Shown here: positions 1-8,500 of the stretch, piece after piece
Layout: each line of letters begins with the position of its first letter
How positions within the stretch are numbered: position 1 is the stretch's first letter
Origin: CAYGGE01 sp966250865
Lineage (GTDB): Bacteria > Patescibacteriota > UBA1384 > CAYGGE01
DNA length: 34,213 nt
NCBI GenBank assembly: GCA_966250865.1
Contig: CBINIT010000010.1
Span: 1-34,213, forward strand
Reading direction: 5' to 3'
Notes under the pieces: model-generated
The model's input: only the letters and a program-made list of their open reading frames with translations
What the model was told of the DNA's origin: nothing
Database searches by the model: none
Program-made: the position numbers and the translations under genes

Positions 1-465
1 ATGCAGCTCGCGACGATTGAATTTGCGCGTCATGTGGCCGGCCTGAAGGGCGCCAATACGGCTGAGATCGACCCCAAGTCGCCACACCAAGTTATCCATA
101 TCATGCCAGATCAGGAAAAAGCCTTGTTGGATAACGATTACGGTGGAACGATGCGCCTCGGTGCCTTCCCCTGCACGTTGAAGAAGGGTAGCGTTTCGGC
201 AAAGGCCTACGGTCAAACGGAGATCTCGGAGCGCCATCGCCATCGCTATGAGTTCAATAATGATTACCGAGAGCTTCTGACGGAAAAAGGCTTGGTTATT
301 GCTGGTACGTCGCCTGATGAGCACTTGGTTGAGATCGTTGAACTACCGCAGGATAAACACCCGTTCTTTGTGGGCGTGCAGTTCCACCCTGAGTTCAAAT
401 CTCGTCCTCAGAAACCGCATCCCCTCTTCCGCGACTTTGTGAAAGCGGCTGTAAAGACAAAATAA
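1..465 (+). CDS. pyrG: CTP synthase, C-terminal glutaminase part (5'-truncated)
   Basis: This is the 3' end of CTP synthase, which makes CTP from UTP, ATP and glutamine in pyrimidine biosynthesis. Only the last 154 residues of the class I glutamine amidotransferase domain are present. The first residues (MQLATIEFAR) normally follow directly on the nucleophile in a CLGMQ motif, so the catalytic Cys lies just outside the window and the ATG at base 1 is internal. The His and Glu of the triad are seen in FHPEF (H129, E131), and the segment GGTMRLGAFPC is characteristic of the family. The gene ends in TAA and converges with a small minus-strand ORF. Confidence 0.95.
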   Translation: MQLATIEFARHVAGLKGANTAEIDPKSPHQVIHIMPDQEKALLDNDYGGTMRLGAFPCTLKKGSVSAKAYGQTEISERHRHRYEFNNDYRELLTEKGLVIAGTSPDEHLVEIVELPQDKHPFFVGVQFHPEFKSRPQKPHPLFRDFVKAAVKTK

Positions 466-488
466 AAAAGACCTCTGTGCGATCTTTT
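466..488 (+). terminator. Weak hairpin after pyrG
   Basis: AAAAGA (466-471) can pair with TCTTTT (483-488) around an 11-nt loop directly after the pyrG stop. It resembles other A-arm/T-arm terminators in this window but is short, so it may only assist the large palindrome that follows. Confidence 0.35.
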
Positions 489-500
489 GGATTTGGTTTG

Positions 501-530
501 GCATGGGGCACTCAGCTGAGTGCCCCATGC
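501..530. repeat. Perfect 30-bp palindrome between convergent genes
   Basis: Bases 501-515 and 516-530 are exact reverse complements with no spacer (centre CTCAG|CTGAG). The palindrome sits between pyrG and the minus-strand ORF ending at 534. Neither side has a T-tract, so it is not a textbook intrinsic terminator; it could be a bidirectional stop signal or a protein-binding site. Confidence 0.8.
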
Positions 531-533
531 TGG

Positions 534-761
534 CTAAAGCAGCCACTTCGTCCCCACTACGACGCTTGCCAAGATTCGCGTTTGCCGATCGCGCACCTTC
601 CGGAGGTGCTGGCGCAGCGTCCAGGCATAGCTGTCGGCATAGACCCGCTCGAGCTTAAGCGGGGACTCTTCCTTGGTGAAGATCTGTACCAGGACTAGCC
701 ACTCATTGGCTTCGTGGCCTCGGATGGTCTTGGTGCCCGGCACATGATATGGTTTCCTCAC
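534..761 (-). CDS. Small orphan protein, 75 aa
   Basis: I do not recognise this protein. The reading frame is open further upstream to a TTG at 818, but that codon lies in the terminator tail of the preceding gene. The GTG at 761 is preferred because a G-rich tract (nine G on the coding strand, 766-774) lies just upstream. The product is basic and mixed in character (VRKPYHVPGTKTIRG, then ESPLKLERVYADSYAWTLR), with no membrane segment or cysteine. A possible promoter, TTGTTG-17-TACATA on the minus strand, overlaps the upstream terminator. Small size and lack of a known family keep confidence low. Confidence 0.4.
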   Translation of the reverse strand: MRKPYHVPGTKTIRGHEANEWLVLVQIFTKEESPLKLERVYADSYAWTLRQHLRKVRDRQTRILASVVVGTKWLL

Positions 762-812
762 GACGCCCCCCCCCTTTGTAACGTAGCGATATGTATGACT
801 TATACCAGAAAA

Positions 813-841
813 CAACAAAAAAGTCCAGGTTCACTGGACTT
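813..841 (-). terminator. Intrinsic terminator of the DHH phosphoesterase gene
   Basis: AAGTCCAG (821-828) pairs with CTGGACTT (834-841) around a 5-nt loop. On the minus strand the stem is followed by TTTTTTGTTG, a good U-tract. Confidence 0.85.
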
Positions 842-866
842 TTCCGGGCACTTGAACCGCCAAATT

Positions 867-2060
867 TTAGAGCTCTTTGACCTCAACCGGCGCCATGTCG
901 ATCGGTGTGTCGCTTTGTTTACGGAGAAAATCGCTAATCTTGGCGATAATCGTTTCCATGTCTTTGGCGACTGAGCCCTCTGGAATTTCGAAAGCAGCAG
1001 CGAGGTCGTGCCCGCCACCGTTGAAAAGTTCAGCTACCTGCGTCAGGTCGATACCCTTCTCAAGAGCGCGAAGCGAAACATGGAGCCCGCCCATCTTTTC
1101 TGAGGCAAGAAGCACGAATCGTGAACCTTCGGCGGTCTTTAAGAGGTCATCGATAACTCCTGAGGACTCATATTCAGCAGCACCAGCGGTTGCAAAGTCT
1201 TGTTTGGTGAGGGTGGAATAAATAAAGTTGTGTTCTTCACTTTGCTTGATGTGCATCAAGGCCTGACCCCAGAGTTTAAGGGTTGAGAGTGGCTTAGTTT
1301 TGTAGACGTGGCGAATAATCTCTTGCTGACGAGCCCCGGCCGCAACAAGTTGAGCCGCGACGGTAAAGGACTTAGGCGTAGTGTTCGCGTTTTGGAAGCT
1401 TGCCGTATCGGTAATGATGCCGGTCAGGAGCGCGGTGGCAATTTCGGGGTCAAGTAGGCTCTTATCGCGCCCTAAACTTTCCAGTAAAGCAACCAATATC
1501 TCGGCCGTCGAGGTAGCGGTCAAATCAATCCAGTTTACTTTGCCAAAATAATCATTGCCAGGGTGGTGGTCGATGTTGATGACCGTAGCATCGTAGAATA
1601 AGTCTGGCTTTGAATCGGCAATATCACCCAACCGTTTCAGGTCTGGCGTATCGAGCACGATAACAAGATCGTAGTCCGGCTTTACCTCGGGGAACGAGAC
1701 ATCCTCTTTTGTAAAGCGCCCAGCTTTGGGTGTAATGACGATCGCCACCTTCTTTTCGTCGGGTAATTGCTTGTAGCCGAGGTTGCCAATTTGGACGGTT
1801 GAGACATCTAAGTGAAGCACGAGGTCGTTGCCCTGCTGGACTTCCTTGGACAAGAGGTCTTGTGAGGGAAGGAACTTCAGGTATTGTGGCACCTCATCGA
1901 ACATGTAGGCAGTTGGGTTCTTGCCAAGCTTTTTGAGGGCCATGGTTAACGCCAAAAGTGACCCAAGGGCATCACCGTCGGGGTTTTTATGGGAAACAAG
2001 CAGGATATTCTCCGCTTGTCGTACCAATTCGATCGTTTGTTGTTTTGGCGTTAGTTCCAT
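867..2060 (-). CDS. DHH/DHHA1 family phosphoesterase (NrnA-like)
   Basis: This belongs to the DHH superfamily of Mn2+-dependent phosphodiesterases, which includes NrnA (nanoRNA and pAp degradation) and c-di-AMP hydrolases. Of 397 residues, the N-terminal half carries the metal motifs in order: HKNPDGDALGS (about 24-34), VLDTPD (about 135), NIDHHPGND (about 162) and TGIITDTASFQN (about 215). The C-terminal DHHA1 domain has GGGHDLAAAF near residue 350. At 397 aa it is longer than typical NrnA (about 320 aa); an insert between the first two motifs accounts for part of this. There is no transmembrane or PAS region, so it is cytosolic. The exact substrate cannot be read from sequence. It is divergent from rpsT, with a good promoter at 2106-2133 and a weakly structured leader without a clear SD. 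Confidence 0.88.
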   Translation of the reverse strand: MELTPKQQTIELVRQAENILLVSHKNPDGDALGSLLALTMALKKLGKNPTAYMFDEVPQYLKFLPSQDLLSKEVQQGNDLVLHLDVSTVQIGNLGYKQLPDEKKVAIVITPKAGRFTKEDVSFPEVKPDYDLVIVLDTPDLKRLGDIADSKPDLFYDATVINIDHHPGNDYFGKVNWIDLTATSTAEILVALLESLGRDKSLLDPEIATALLTGIITDTASFQNANTTPKSFTVAAQLVAAGARQQEIIRHVYKTKPLSTLKLWGQALMHIKQSEEHNFIYSTLTKQDFATAGAAEYESSGVIDDLLKTAEGSRFVLLASEKMGGLHVSLRALEKGIDLTQVAELFNGGGHDLAAAFEIPEGSVAKDMETIIAKISDFLRKQSDTPIDMAPVEVKEL

Positions 2061-2105
2061 AATTTTGAGAAAAAGTAACTAAAATTCCCTTTTAGGGAAG
2101 GAGCT

Positions 2106-2133
2106 ATCATACCATATATCTTAAAAGAGTCAA
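2106..2133 (-). promoter_or_regulatory. Promoter of the DHH phosphoesterase gene
   Basis: On the minus strand: TTGACT, 16 nt, TATGAT, with a TGG extension before the -10. The leader of about 45 nt contains a small TCCC/GGGA hairpin. Confidence 0.75.
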
Positions 2134-2183
2134 CCCTAGTACTACCTCATCAATCGATCGTCGATCTTTTCGTAACCAAGGTC

Positions 2184-2212
2184 TTGCTAAAACCTGAAGG
2201 ATTTGGTATAGT
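2184..2212 (+). promoter_or_regulatory. Promoter of rpsT
   Basis: TTGCTA (2184-2189), 17 nt, TATAGT (2207-2212) preceded by TGG. AGGAG at 2235-2239 lies 9 nt before the rpsT ATG. Confidence 0.75.
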
Positions 2213-2248
2213 ATTGACTGTTAAATGACGTAGTAGGAGTTAACTCAC

Positions 2249-2554
2249 ATGCCAGTAATTGAATCTGCAAAAAAAGCTCTCCGCAATGCCGAGGCCAAAG
2301 CTGCCCGTAACGTTGAAGTAAAGGCCGAACTTCGCCGTGCTCTCAAGAATGCTTCTGTTGAAACCATGAGCAAAGTGGTTTCTTTGGTTGATAAGGCTGC
2401 CAAGCGTAACATCATTCACAAGAACAAAGCAGCTCGTATTAAGTCTGCTTTAGCCAAGATGACCGTTGATGGCGCTCCTGCCCGAACCAAGAAAGTAGTA
2501 AAGAAGGCTGCTAAGAAGACCACGGCCAAGAAGACTACCGCAAAAAAGAAGTAA
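2249..2554 (+). CDS. rpsT: 30S ribosomal protein S20 with lysine-rich tail
   Basis: S20 is a primary binder of 16S rRNA in the small subunit. The N-terminal two thirds match the family: MPVIESAKKALRNAEAKAAR, a long helix, then KAAKRNIIHKNKAARIKSALAK. After about residue 75 there is an extra tail of about 25 residues made almost entirely of Lys, Ala, Thr and Val (KKVVKKAAKKTTAKKTTAKKK), reminiscent of histone H1-like basic tails. The start is fixed by AGGAG at 2235-2239. The gene is monocistronic, with its own promoter and terminator. Confidence 0.96.
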   Translation: MPVIESAKKALRNAEAKAARNVEVKAELRRALKNASVETMSKVVSLVDKAAKRNIIHKNKAARIKSALAKMTVDGAPARTKKVVKKAAKKTTAKKTTAKKK

Positions 2555-2576
2555 CACGTACTCACTTCAACAAGAG

Positions 2577-2599
2577 ATCCGCGCCAAGCGGATTTTTTG
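2577..2599 (+). terminator. Intrinsic terminator of rpsT
   Basis: ATCCGC (2577-2582) pairs with GCGGAT (2588-2593) around a 5-nt loop, followed by a T-run. Confidence 0.85.
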
Positions 2600-2622
2600 T
2601 TTGTCCGCTTCCCTGCCTTGTG

Positions 2623-2631
2623 TGATATGAT
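2623..2631 (+). promoter_or_regulatory. Extended -10 promoter of lepB, leaderless type
   Basis: TGA-TATGAT ends at 2631 and the lepB ATG is at 2639, only 7 nt further, leaving no room for a ribosome-binding site. No good -35 is visible (TTGTCC at 19 nt spacing). Confidence 0.65.
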
Positions 2632-2638
2632 AAATACC

Positions 2639-3208
2639 ATGAACGGATTTCTTCAAAAGTTTTTCTTTGCAACAGGATGTGTCTTCGAGCTGGCTCGAGG
2701 GGTCATCCTCTTTGCCGTGGTACTAGCACTGATTAACGTCTTCGTGGTGACGCTGAACATTGTGAATGGTGCCTCCATGGAGCCAAACTTTCATAACGGT
2801 CAATACGTGCTTGTCGATCGACTAAGTTATTACCTCAGAGAGCCACGGCGGGGCGAGCCGGTCATCCTCAAGTTCCCCGGGGACCCGGAAAAAGTTCGCT
2901 ACATTAAGCGAATTGTTGGCATGCCGGGTGAAACGATCGAGATCGTCAGTAGTGCTGTACTGATTAACGGCCGAGTCTTACGAGAGTCGTACATCCCCAG
3001 TGAGTTTCGTACTCTTCCTGACATGAAGCACAAACTGGGTCCCGACGAGTACTTTCTGATGGGAGATAACCGAGAAAACTCCAACGACTCTCGGGTGTTT
3101 GGGCCCGTTGAGCGCCGCTTCTTTGTCGGTAAGGCCTACTTTATTTTGATTCCTTTTGCAGATGCCGGACTCGTGCCGCCTGAGTTCTATACAATCGACC
3201 CTACCTAA
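2639..3208 (+). CDS. lepB: Signal peptidase I
   Basis: Membrane serine protease that removes signal peptides from exported proteins. One N-terminal membrane segment (about residues 16-40, ARGVILFAVVLALINVFVVT) anchors it. The Ser nucleophile is in NGASMEPNF and the general-base Lys in RYIKRIVGMPGE; GDNRENSNDSR is the conserved C-terminal box. At 189 residues it is of normal length for compact SPase I. An in-frame ATG at 2627 lies inside the -10 box, so the ATG at 2639 is the likely start on a leaderless mRNA. Exported and lipid-anchored proteins predicted at 25-28 kb are its possible substrates or neighbours in the same pathway. Confidence 0.95.
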   Translation: MNGFLQKFFFATGCVFELARGVILFAVVLALINVFVVTLNIVNGASMEPNFHNGQYVLVDRLSYYLREPRRGEPVILKFPGDPEKVRYIKRIVGMPGETIEIVSSAVLINGRVLRESYIPSEFRTLPDMKHKLGPDEYFLMGDNRENSNDSRVFGPVERRFFVGKAYFILIPFADAGLVPPEFYTIDPT

Positions 3209-3215
3209 TATCGTC

Positions 3216-3797
3216 TCATTCTTTACTGGATCGAGAATCCCCCTGCTCGAGCTTTTTCAGGATCAGCGGAATTTTCTTAAAGTCAGAGATCAGCACATCG
3301 CGCTGGCTGGCATTGTACAGCGCTACAGCCGGGTGAAAGAGCGGAAGGTAGACTCTTCCGTCTTTACGGCGAAACGGCTTGCCATGGATTTGTGAGATGC
3401 TTCCGAGACCAGGCAGGAGTTTGCTCATCGAATGTCGGCCGAGCATCACGATAATCTTTGGATCAATAATATCGATCTGGCGCATCAAGAGCGGCCAGTG
3501 GACTTCAATCTCTTCCGGAAGCGGGTCGCGATTGTTTGGTGGCCGTTGCTTGACGATATTGGTAATAAAGACGTCTTCTCGTTTTAGCCCAATGATACCG
3601 AGCATCTCGGTCAGAAACTTTCCGGCCGCTCCAACAAATGGTCTTCCTAATTCATCTTCCTTCTTGCCCGGCGCTTCGCCGACAAATAAAATGTCTGCAT
3701 CCGGGCTACCTTCCCCCGGCACAAAGTTGGCACCCTCATAGAGTGGGAGGGTTTTGAGGTCGGTCAGTACTTCCTCCAGTTGCTTTGCTTTTTCCAT
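3216..3797 (-). CDS. Uracil-DNA glycosylase, family 4-like, lacking the Fe-S cysteines
   Basis: Base-excision repair enzyme that removes uracil from DNA. Family 4 motifs are clear: GEGSPDADILFVGEAPGKKEDELGRPFVG (read in two parts, residues about 28-56), NIVKQRPPNNRDP (about 81-93), and the HPA box in LFHPAVALY. Family 4 enzymes usually bind a 4Fe-4S cluster through four cysteines, two before the first motif and two near NIVKCRPP. Here those positions are non-Cys (LKTLPLYEG, NIVKQRPP, EVHWP) and the whole 193-residue protein contains no cysteine. The catalytic motifs look intact, so a cluster-free but active enzyme is the simplest reading. It is convergent with lepB (7 nt apart) and apparently leaderless. 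Confidence 0.88.
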   Translation of the reverse strand: MEKAKQLEEVLTDLKTLPLYEGANFVPGEGSPDADILFVGEAPGKKEDELGRPFVGAAGKFLTEMLGIIGLKREDVFITNIVKQRPPNNRDPLPEEIEVHWPLLMRQIDIIDPKIIVMLGRHSMSKLLPGLGSISQIHGKPFRRKDGRVYLPLFHPAVALYNASQRDVLISDFKKIPLILKKLEQGDSRSSKE

Positions 3798-3803
3798 GGC
3801 ACT

Positions 3804-3812
3804 AGTATAGCA
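3804..3812 (-). promoter_or_regulatory. Extended -10 promoter of the UDG gene, leaderless type
   Basis: On the minus strand TGC-TATACT is followed after 6 nt (AGTGCC) by the start codon at 3797. No convincing -35. Confidence 0.65.
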
Positions 3813-3916
3813 AATTTATTGTATTCTTCGACTCGGATGCAAAGCATACCGGCGGAGAAGTTCTCGACTAAGCTCGAACAATACTACTTTTTCCTAAGTT
3901 ATCCACTTCAGCACTA

Positions 3917-3925
3917 TGCTATACT
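3917..3925 (+). promoter_or_regulatory. Extended -10 promoter of the candidate RNA gene
   Basis: TGC-TATACT (3917-3925). The expected start, about 7 nt further at 3932, coincides with the first base pairs of a 10-bp hairpin. Confidence 0.6.
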
Positions 3926-3931
3926 AGTACT

Positions 3932-4316
3932 AAGCGCCTAACATGAACTCAAGTTAGGTGCTATCGGCACTTCTTCGGCCGATTGGTGATCGCGTATTGA
4001 GTATTGGCTTCCTGAGGGACACTGGCCGTGAGGAGAGGCGAATACACGATCGACTAATCGCGCTCATACTGCAACCTGTTCGCGCAAGCATCGCTGTCGG
4101 TGCCCCTATCACTCATTCCTCATTACGAATTGAGTGCGGCTCCCCGATGACACCGATGACGAGCTGAGGTTGCCCGTTGTTTGGGTAGTCTCATCTTCTG
4201 ATGACCTATTTTCCAGCAGTGTGCTTACCGAGGATGTCCTATTTAACTGCACCTTCGAATATATCGCTAGATATAAGGAGATTTGTTGACCTCTCGGCAG
4301 CTACTCATTTTTCTTG
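3932..4316 (+). ncRNA. Candidate structured non-coding RNA, family unknown
   Basis: A 709-bp interval (3798-4506) has no convincing gene but is rich in pairing. From the predicted start: a 10-bp hairpin (3933-3942 with 3953-3962), a 6-bp hairpin (3963-3968 with 3978-3983), a long-range stem of 10 pairs with one mismatch (3988-3998 with 4041-4051) enclosing a subdomain, a bulged 9-bp hairpin (4110-4118 with 4127-4136) and a 10-bp hairpin with wobbles (4166-4175 with 4183-4192). The 3' end is uncertain; a T-run near 4312 after a possible GGAGA/TCTC pairing is one candidate. I looked for tmRNA, RNase P, SRP and 6S landmarks and did not recognise any. It could also be a long regulated leader, but the next gene has its own promoter. 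Confidence 0.5.
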
Positions 4317-4455
4317 TTACGCTCATATATTTGATGTTAGATAGAGCCAACTAAGTATGGCAGAAGTACCCCACCCCTCGACCCACAAGGACGGAATCTA
4401 GAGGTTCAAATAACGTACTTATCTGTAAGATGGTACTCTGCGCTAAAAGTGCTAT

Positions 4456-4484
4456 TTGACACTCTTGCAAAGAAAACTCATACT
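4456..4484 (+). promoter_or_regulatory. Promoter of the 4507 gene
   Basis: TTGACA (4456-4461), 17 nt, CATACT (4479-4484). GGAGGG follows just before the ATG at 4507. Confidence 0.65.
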
Positions 4485-4506
4485 GAATCTATAGGACGGA
4501 GGGTGT

Positions 4507-5574
4507 ATGGATAGATCTGAAATTTTTCGCCAACAACCAGAAGAAAACCCAATAGAGCGTGAAGTCGATGTCGTAGCGGTTGAGCAAATCATTGGCGACC
4601 CCTCGCTCCCCACTGGAGAGGCGGTTGATCGCCTTGCTGAATATCATGCCGCCGAGATGAACGCGGCTGAGATGATGCAAGAACTTCGTGAGGGCGAGAT
4701 TTCCCAAGAAAGGTATCGCAAATACATTGAGTCGGTCTATCCCCTTGTAGTGGGTTTCAATGGTGGGCTCATACGAAGCCTTTCCAAAATTGGTCTTAGC
4801 GAATATCCTTCGCTCGCCAGTCTTGTTGAGCAAGTCCGAAGTCACGACCACATAACGGAATCAAAGGCGATCCAGGCGCTAGCGGCGGAGATGCGTGACG
4901 AAGTCCGAAGAATTGTGCGAGACCAAGGTATGACCGAGACACTAGGATTGGTTCGTGCCGTAGCCGGTCAGCTCAAGGAAGAACAAGAGCATAACGACTA
5001 TTATCGACGAATGTTGGATGAGCATGGTGTCGACCATGTAGCGATGCACAGTAACTTTGAGGGTTACCTTGCTTCTTTTGAACTCTCAGAACGTCAACAT
5101 ATGGCGCGCAAAGTGCATGAAGCGATACAAAACGGCGAAGAGCCAGATGCGTTTCCTGACGCACCGTTCCTCCAGTCGGTACTAGCTATGCGAGAGTTTC
5201 TCTTTGCCGCTGCGACCGATGAACGCGTCTCCTTTCTTGTGTACAATGCTTACCAGACGGCTATCGAATTTACCCTAGTTAAAGTTGTTTCAGGGTCGGT
5301 ATATCCAGGAGCTTTGAAGAATCGTCAAGTCAGTTTAGTTCCTAAAGACTATGATCCAACAGAGGCCGTCGATGAAGAAGATGTGCCAGACGTTATTAAA
5401 TGGTGGGACGCTCACGCAGAAGAAGGCATCGAGGGTGCCGAAGAGGCTCGGCATATTAAACAGGGTAAGGCCCGGATGGACGAGCACATCAAAGATCCAA
5501 GGGAAAGAACCATCAGTCTTCAGGGCACCGATCAGATCTTACGGTTATTCAGTCACACCGCTCGAGAGAGTTAG
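4507..5574 (+). CDS. Uncharacterised helical protein, possibly heme-oxygenase-like fold
   Basis: A 355-residue soluble, acidic, strongly alpha-helical protein with no signal peptide or membrane span. Two segments recall the heme-oxygenase-like (iron-containing redox/TenA-like) fold: ISQERYRKYIESVYPLVVGF (about residues 65-84) and KEEQEHNDYYRRMLDEHGVD (about 158-177), the latter resembling the E-x-x-H helix of that fold. This is pattern recognition, not a database match, and the metal ligands cannot be assigned with confidence. The C-terminal 70 residues are very charged (DEEDVPDVIKWWDAHAEEG). A strong SD (GGAGGG) fixes the start. Its stop codon overlaps the dnaE stop by 3 bp on the opposite strand, with no terminator between. 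Confidence 0.65.
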   Translation: MDRSEIFRQQPEENPIEREVDVVAVEQIIGDPSLPTGEAVDRLAEYHAAEMNAAEMMQELREGEISQERYRKYIESVYPLVVGFNGGLIRSLSKIGLSEYPSLASLVEQVRSHDHITESKAIQALAAEMRDEVRRIVRDQGMTETLGLVRAVAGQLKEEQEHNDYYRRMLDEHGVDHVAMHSNFEGYLASFELSERQHMARKVHEAIQNGEEPDAFPDAPFLQSVLAMREFLFAAATDERVSFLVYNAYQTAIEFTLVKVVSGSVYPGALKNRQVSLVPKDYDPTEAVDEEDVPDVIKWWDAHAEEGIEGAEEARHIKQGKARMDEHIKDPRERTISLQGTDQILRLFSHTARES

Positions 5575-8500
5575 AGCACTAACGCGCTGCCTGCACCAAT
5601 AGCGGCATCGATCGTCTTCAAGAGGTCGTCGGAAACGGCGACTTTTGTTTTGGCCGGCATCTCTTTGTAGCCGACTGGCGAAGGCAGGCGAAGGATGACC
5701 GTGGTCTCCCCTGGCTGCTCGCAGATGATGTCTTTAAGGGTATTTAAGATCTCTTTGCCCGAATTGGGGGGCAAGGTAATGTAGAGTGAGCGCTGGATAT
5801 CAGGTTCAGTGGCCTTTCGGGATCGGGGGGCGTTGTTAAATACTTTATCAGCGTAAGCAGTGGCCGCCGGACCGTCTGGTGACTGCGCTCCGCCGTTATA
5901 GCGTCGCTTTCGCTGCGGTTTATCGTCGAGTAGATTCAGCTCTTCAGTTGCTTTATACGAATCAAGGGCCAGTTCCGGTGTCAGTTCCCAGACTTGATTG
6001 GCAATCACTTTGATCTGCCCGTCCTTCGTCGAAATACGCCCCTCTACCACAACGATCTTATCGGCGACCCACATCTCATGATTTTCTTGGTAGAGTCGGG
6101 GGAAGACCAGAATTTCCGATTGTCCGGTCGTATCTTCAATTCCGACGAAGAGCATTGGTTCGTTACTCTTGGTAATAATCTTTTTAACCGTCGTTAAAAT
6201 ACCGGCAACTCGGATTTTTTTGCCATCGAGATCAGTAGTAATTTCGTTAATCGGTTTGCCAAAGGTGAGGCAGAGGTGAGCCACTTCTTTGAGCGGATGG
6301 CCAGAGACGTAAATGCCAAGAAGTTCTTTCTCCCAGGTAAGCTGCTGTTTCGCGTCGGCTGGTGGTACATCGGGCAGTGGGATTTGTACCGAAGCTGCAG
6401 CAGAGCTTTTGTCGGTTGAAAAACCAAAGAGATCCATTTGGTTATTATTCAGTTGTTTTGAAAGCATGGCCGTGTACTTCACGATGGCCTCAACGCCGGC
6501 TAACATCTGGTTGCGCTCCCCGAGTTTATCGAGGGCACCGGCTTTGGCCAAGGCTTCAATCACCTTTTTATTTAAGACCTCAGTCCCCAATCGGCAGACA
6601 AAGTCCTCGAGCGATTGGTATGGGCCGTTGGCTACACGCTCATCGTAGATGCGCTCTGCCACACCTAAACCAACGTTTTTAATGGCCGACAAAGCAAAGC
6701 GGACATTCTCTTTTTCGCCATCGCGAATCACACCAAATTCTACAAAGCTTTCGTTCACATCGGGTGGTAAGACGCTAATGCCCATCTTTTCGCACTCGGC
6801 AATCTCAATCGCGATTCGATCAAGGTCTTGGAAGTCAGAGGTCAGGAGGGCAGCCATAAAGGCGGCAGGATAATGCGCCTTCAAGTAGGCAGTCTGGTAG
6901 GCGATCATGCCGTAACAGCCTGCATGGGCCATGACAAAACCGTAGGCCGAAAACTCTTCAAACTGTTGCCAGATCTCCTCTGCCAAATTGGTATTGATAT
7001 TCGACGTAGTCTTACAGCCATCGATAAACTTCGTTTTCATTTGCGCCATGAGGGCAGGAATCTTCTTACCCATGGCTTTACGAAGGGTGTCGGCCTCGCC
7101 GCTCGTAAACCCAGCCAGATCTTTTGAGGCTTGCATGACCTGCTCTTGGTAGACCGGGATGCCGTAGGTGTTGGCAAAGGCGTTGGCGAGTTTGGGGTGG
7201 AGATATTTCACCTCTTCTTGGCCATATTTTCTGGCAATGTAGACGGGAATGTTGGCCATCGGACCAGGTCGATACAGTGCACACATGGCCATGATGTCGT
7301 TAAAGACCGTTGGCTTAAGATCTCGGATGTAGCGTTTCATGCCTTCTGATTCAAGCTGGAAGACGCCGGTTGTTTCCCCTTTCGCGAGGAGTGCATAGGT
7401 CTTTTTGTCGTCGAGCGGCAAGTTGTGGATGTCGACTTCTTCCTCATACACTTTTTTGATAATGCGGATGGCGTTACGCATGATCGTTAAGTTTGAAAGG
7501 CCGAGAAAGTCCATCTTTAAGAGGCCAATCTCTTCAATTGGCTTCATCGAATACTGCGTTACCTGGCCAACGTCCCCTTTTTGGGCAGTTTGGACCGGGC
7601 AGAATTCGGTTAGGGGTCGTGGGGTAATCACAATGGCACAGGCGTGCTGGGAGGCATGGCGAACCGTTCCTTCGAGTTGGCATGACAGGTCAATCAGTCG
7701 TTTTACTTGTGGATCGGAATCGTAGCGCTGTTTAAGTTCAGGCACCATATCCAAAGACTTTCTTAGCGGGATGTGGCGACCTTGGACTGGTGGCGGGATG
7801 AGTTTGGCGATGGCGTCGACTTCGCCGTAGGTCATGCCGAGGGCTCGTCCAACATCACGAACGGCAGCTCGACTCATCATGGTTCCAAAGGTAATAATAC
7901 CGGCAACGTGGTCTTCGCCATATTTTTCACGGACATAGTTAATCACCTCGCCGCGTCGGTCATCGGCAAAGTCCATATCGATATCAGGCATGGAGATACG
8001 GTCAGGATTCAAGAAACGTTCAAACAGGAATCCGTAGTGAAGTGGATCAAGATCGGTGATACGTAGCAGGTACGAAACGATCGATCCAGCGGCCGAGCCA
8101 CGACCAGGACCGACGTAGATCCCTTTATTCTTTGCCCAGTTTACGAAGTCTTGAACGATGAGGAAGTAGCTGGAAAAACCCATGCCGGAGATGGTCTTCA
8201 ACTCAAAATCCATTTGAGCAATGGCCTTTTCCCGGCGAGCGGCTGCGTCAGAATTTTCCCCATTTTTCGGTTCATTTATTGGATAGCGATAGTCCAGCCC
8301 TTTTTCACACAGTTCGCGTAAATACTCCGTGTCGGTTTTTCCGGCCGGCACATCGAATTGCGGTAACAGATGGGTCCCAAGCTGGAGTTCAACCTGGCAT
8401 CGTTCAGCGATCTTAACACTATTCTCCATCACTTCTGGTACATGGGCAAAATGTTCGGCAAAAAATTCGGGACTTTCCATGTGCAGGTCGATGTCGGCTA

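Noticed and set aside
2597..2638. Longer lepB N-terminus from 2597 or 2627
   Set aside because: It would include the rpsT terminator T-run and the -10 box; the ATG at 2639 gives normal family length.
3958..4167. 69-codon plus-strand frame inside the structured interval
   Set aside because: It lacks an SD, its composition is not protein-like, and it coincides with the stable hairpins.
3932..4316. tmRNA, RNase P RNA, SRP RNA or 6S RNA
   Set aside because: I saw no CCA-ended acceptor with tag frame, no RNase P core motifs, no SRP tetraloop region and no clear 6S central bubble.
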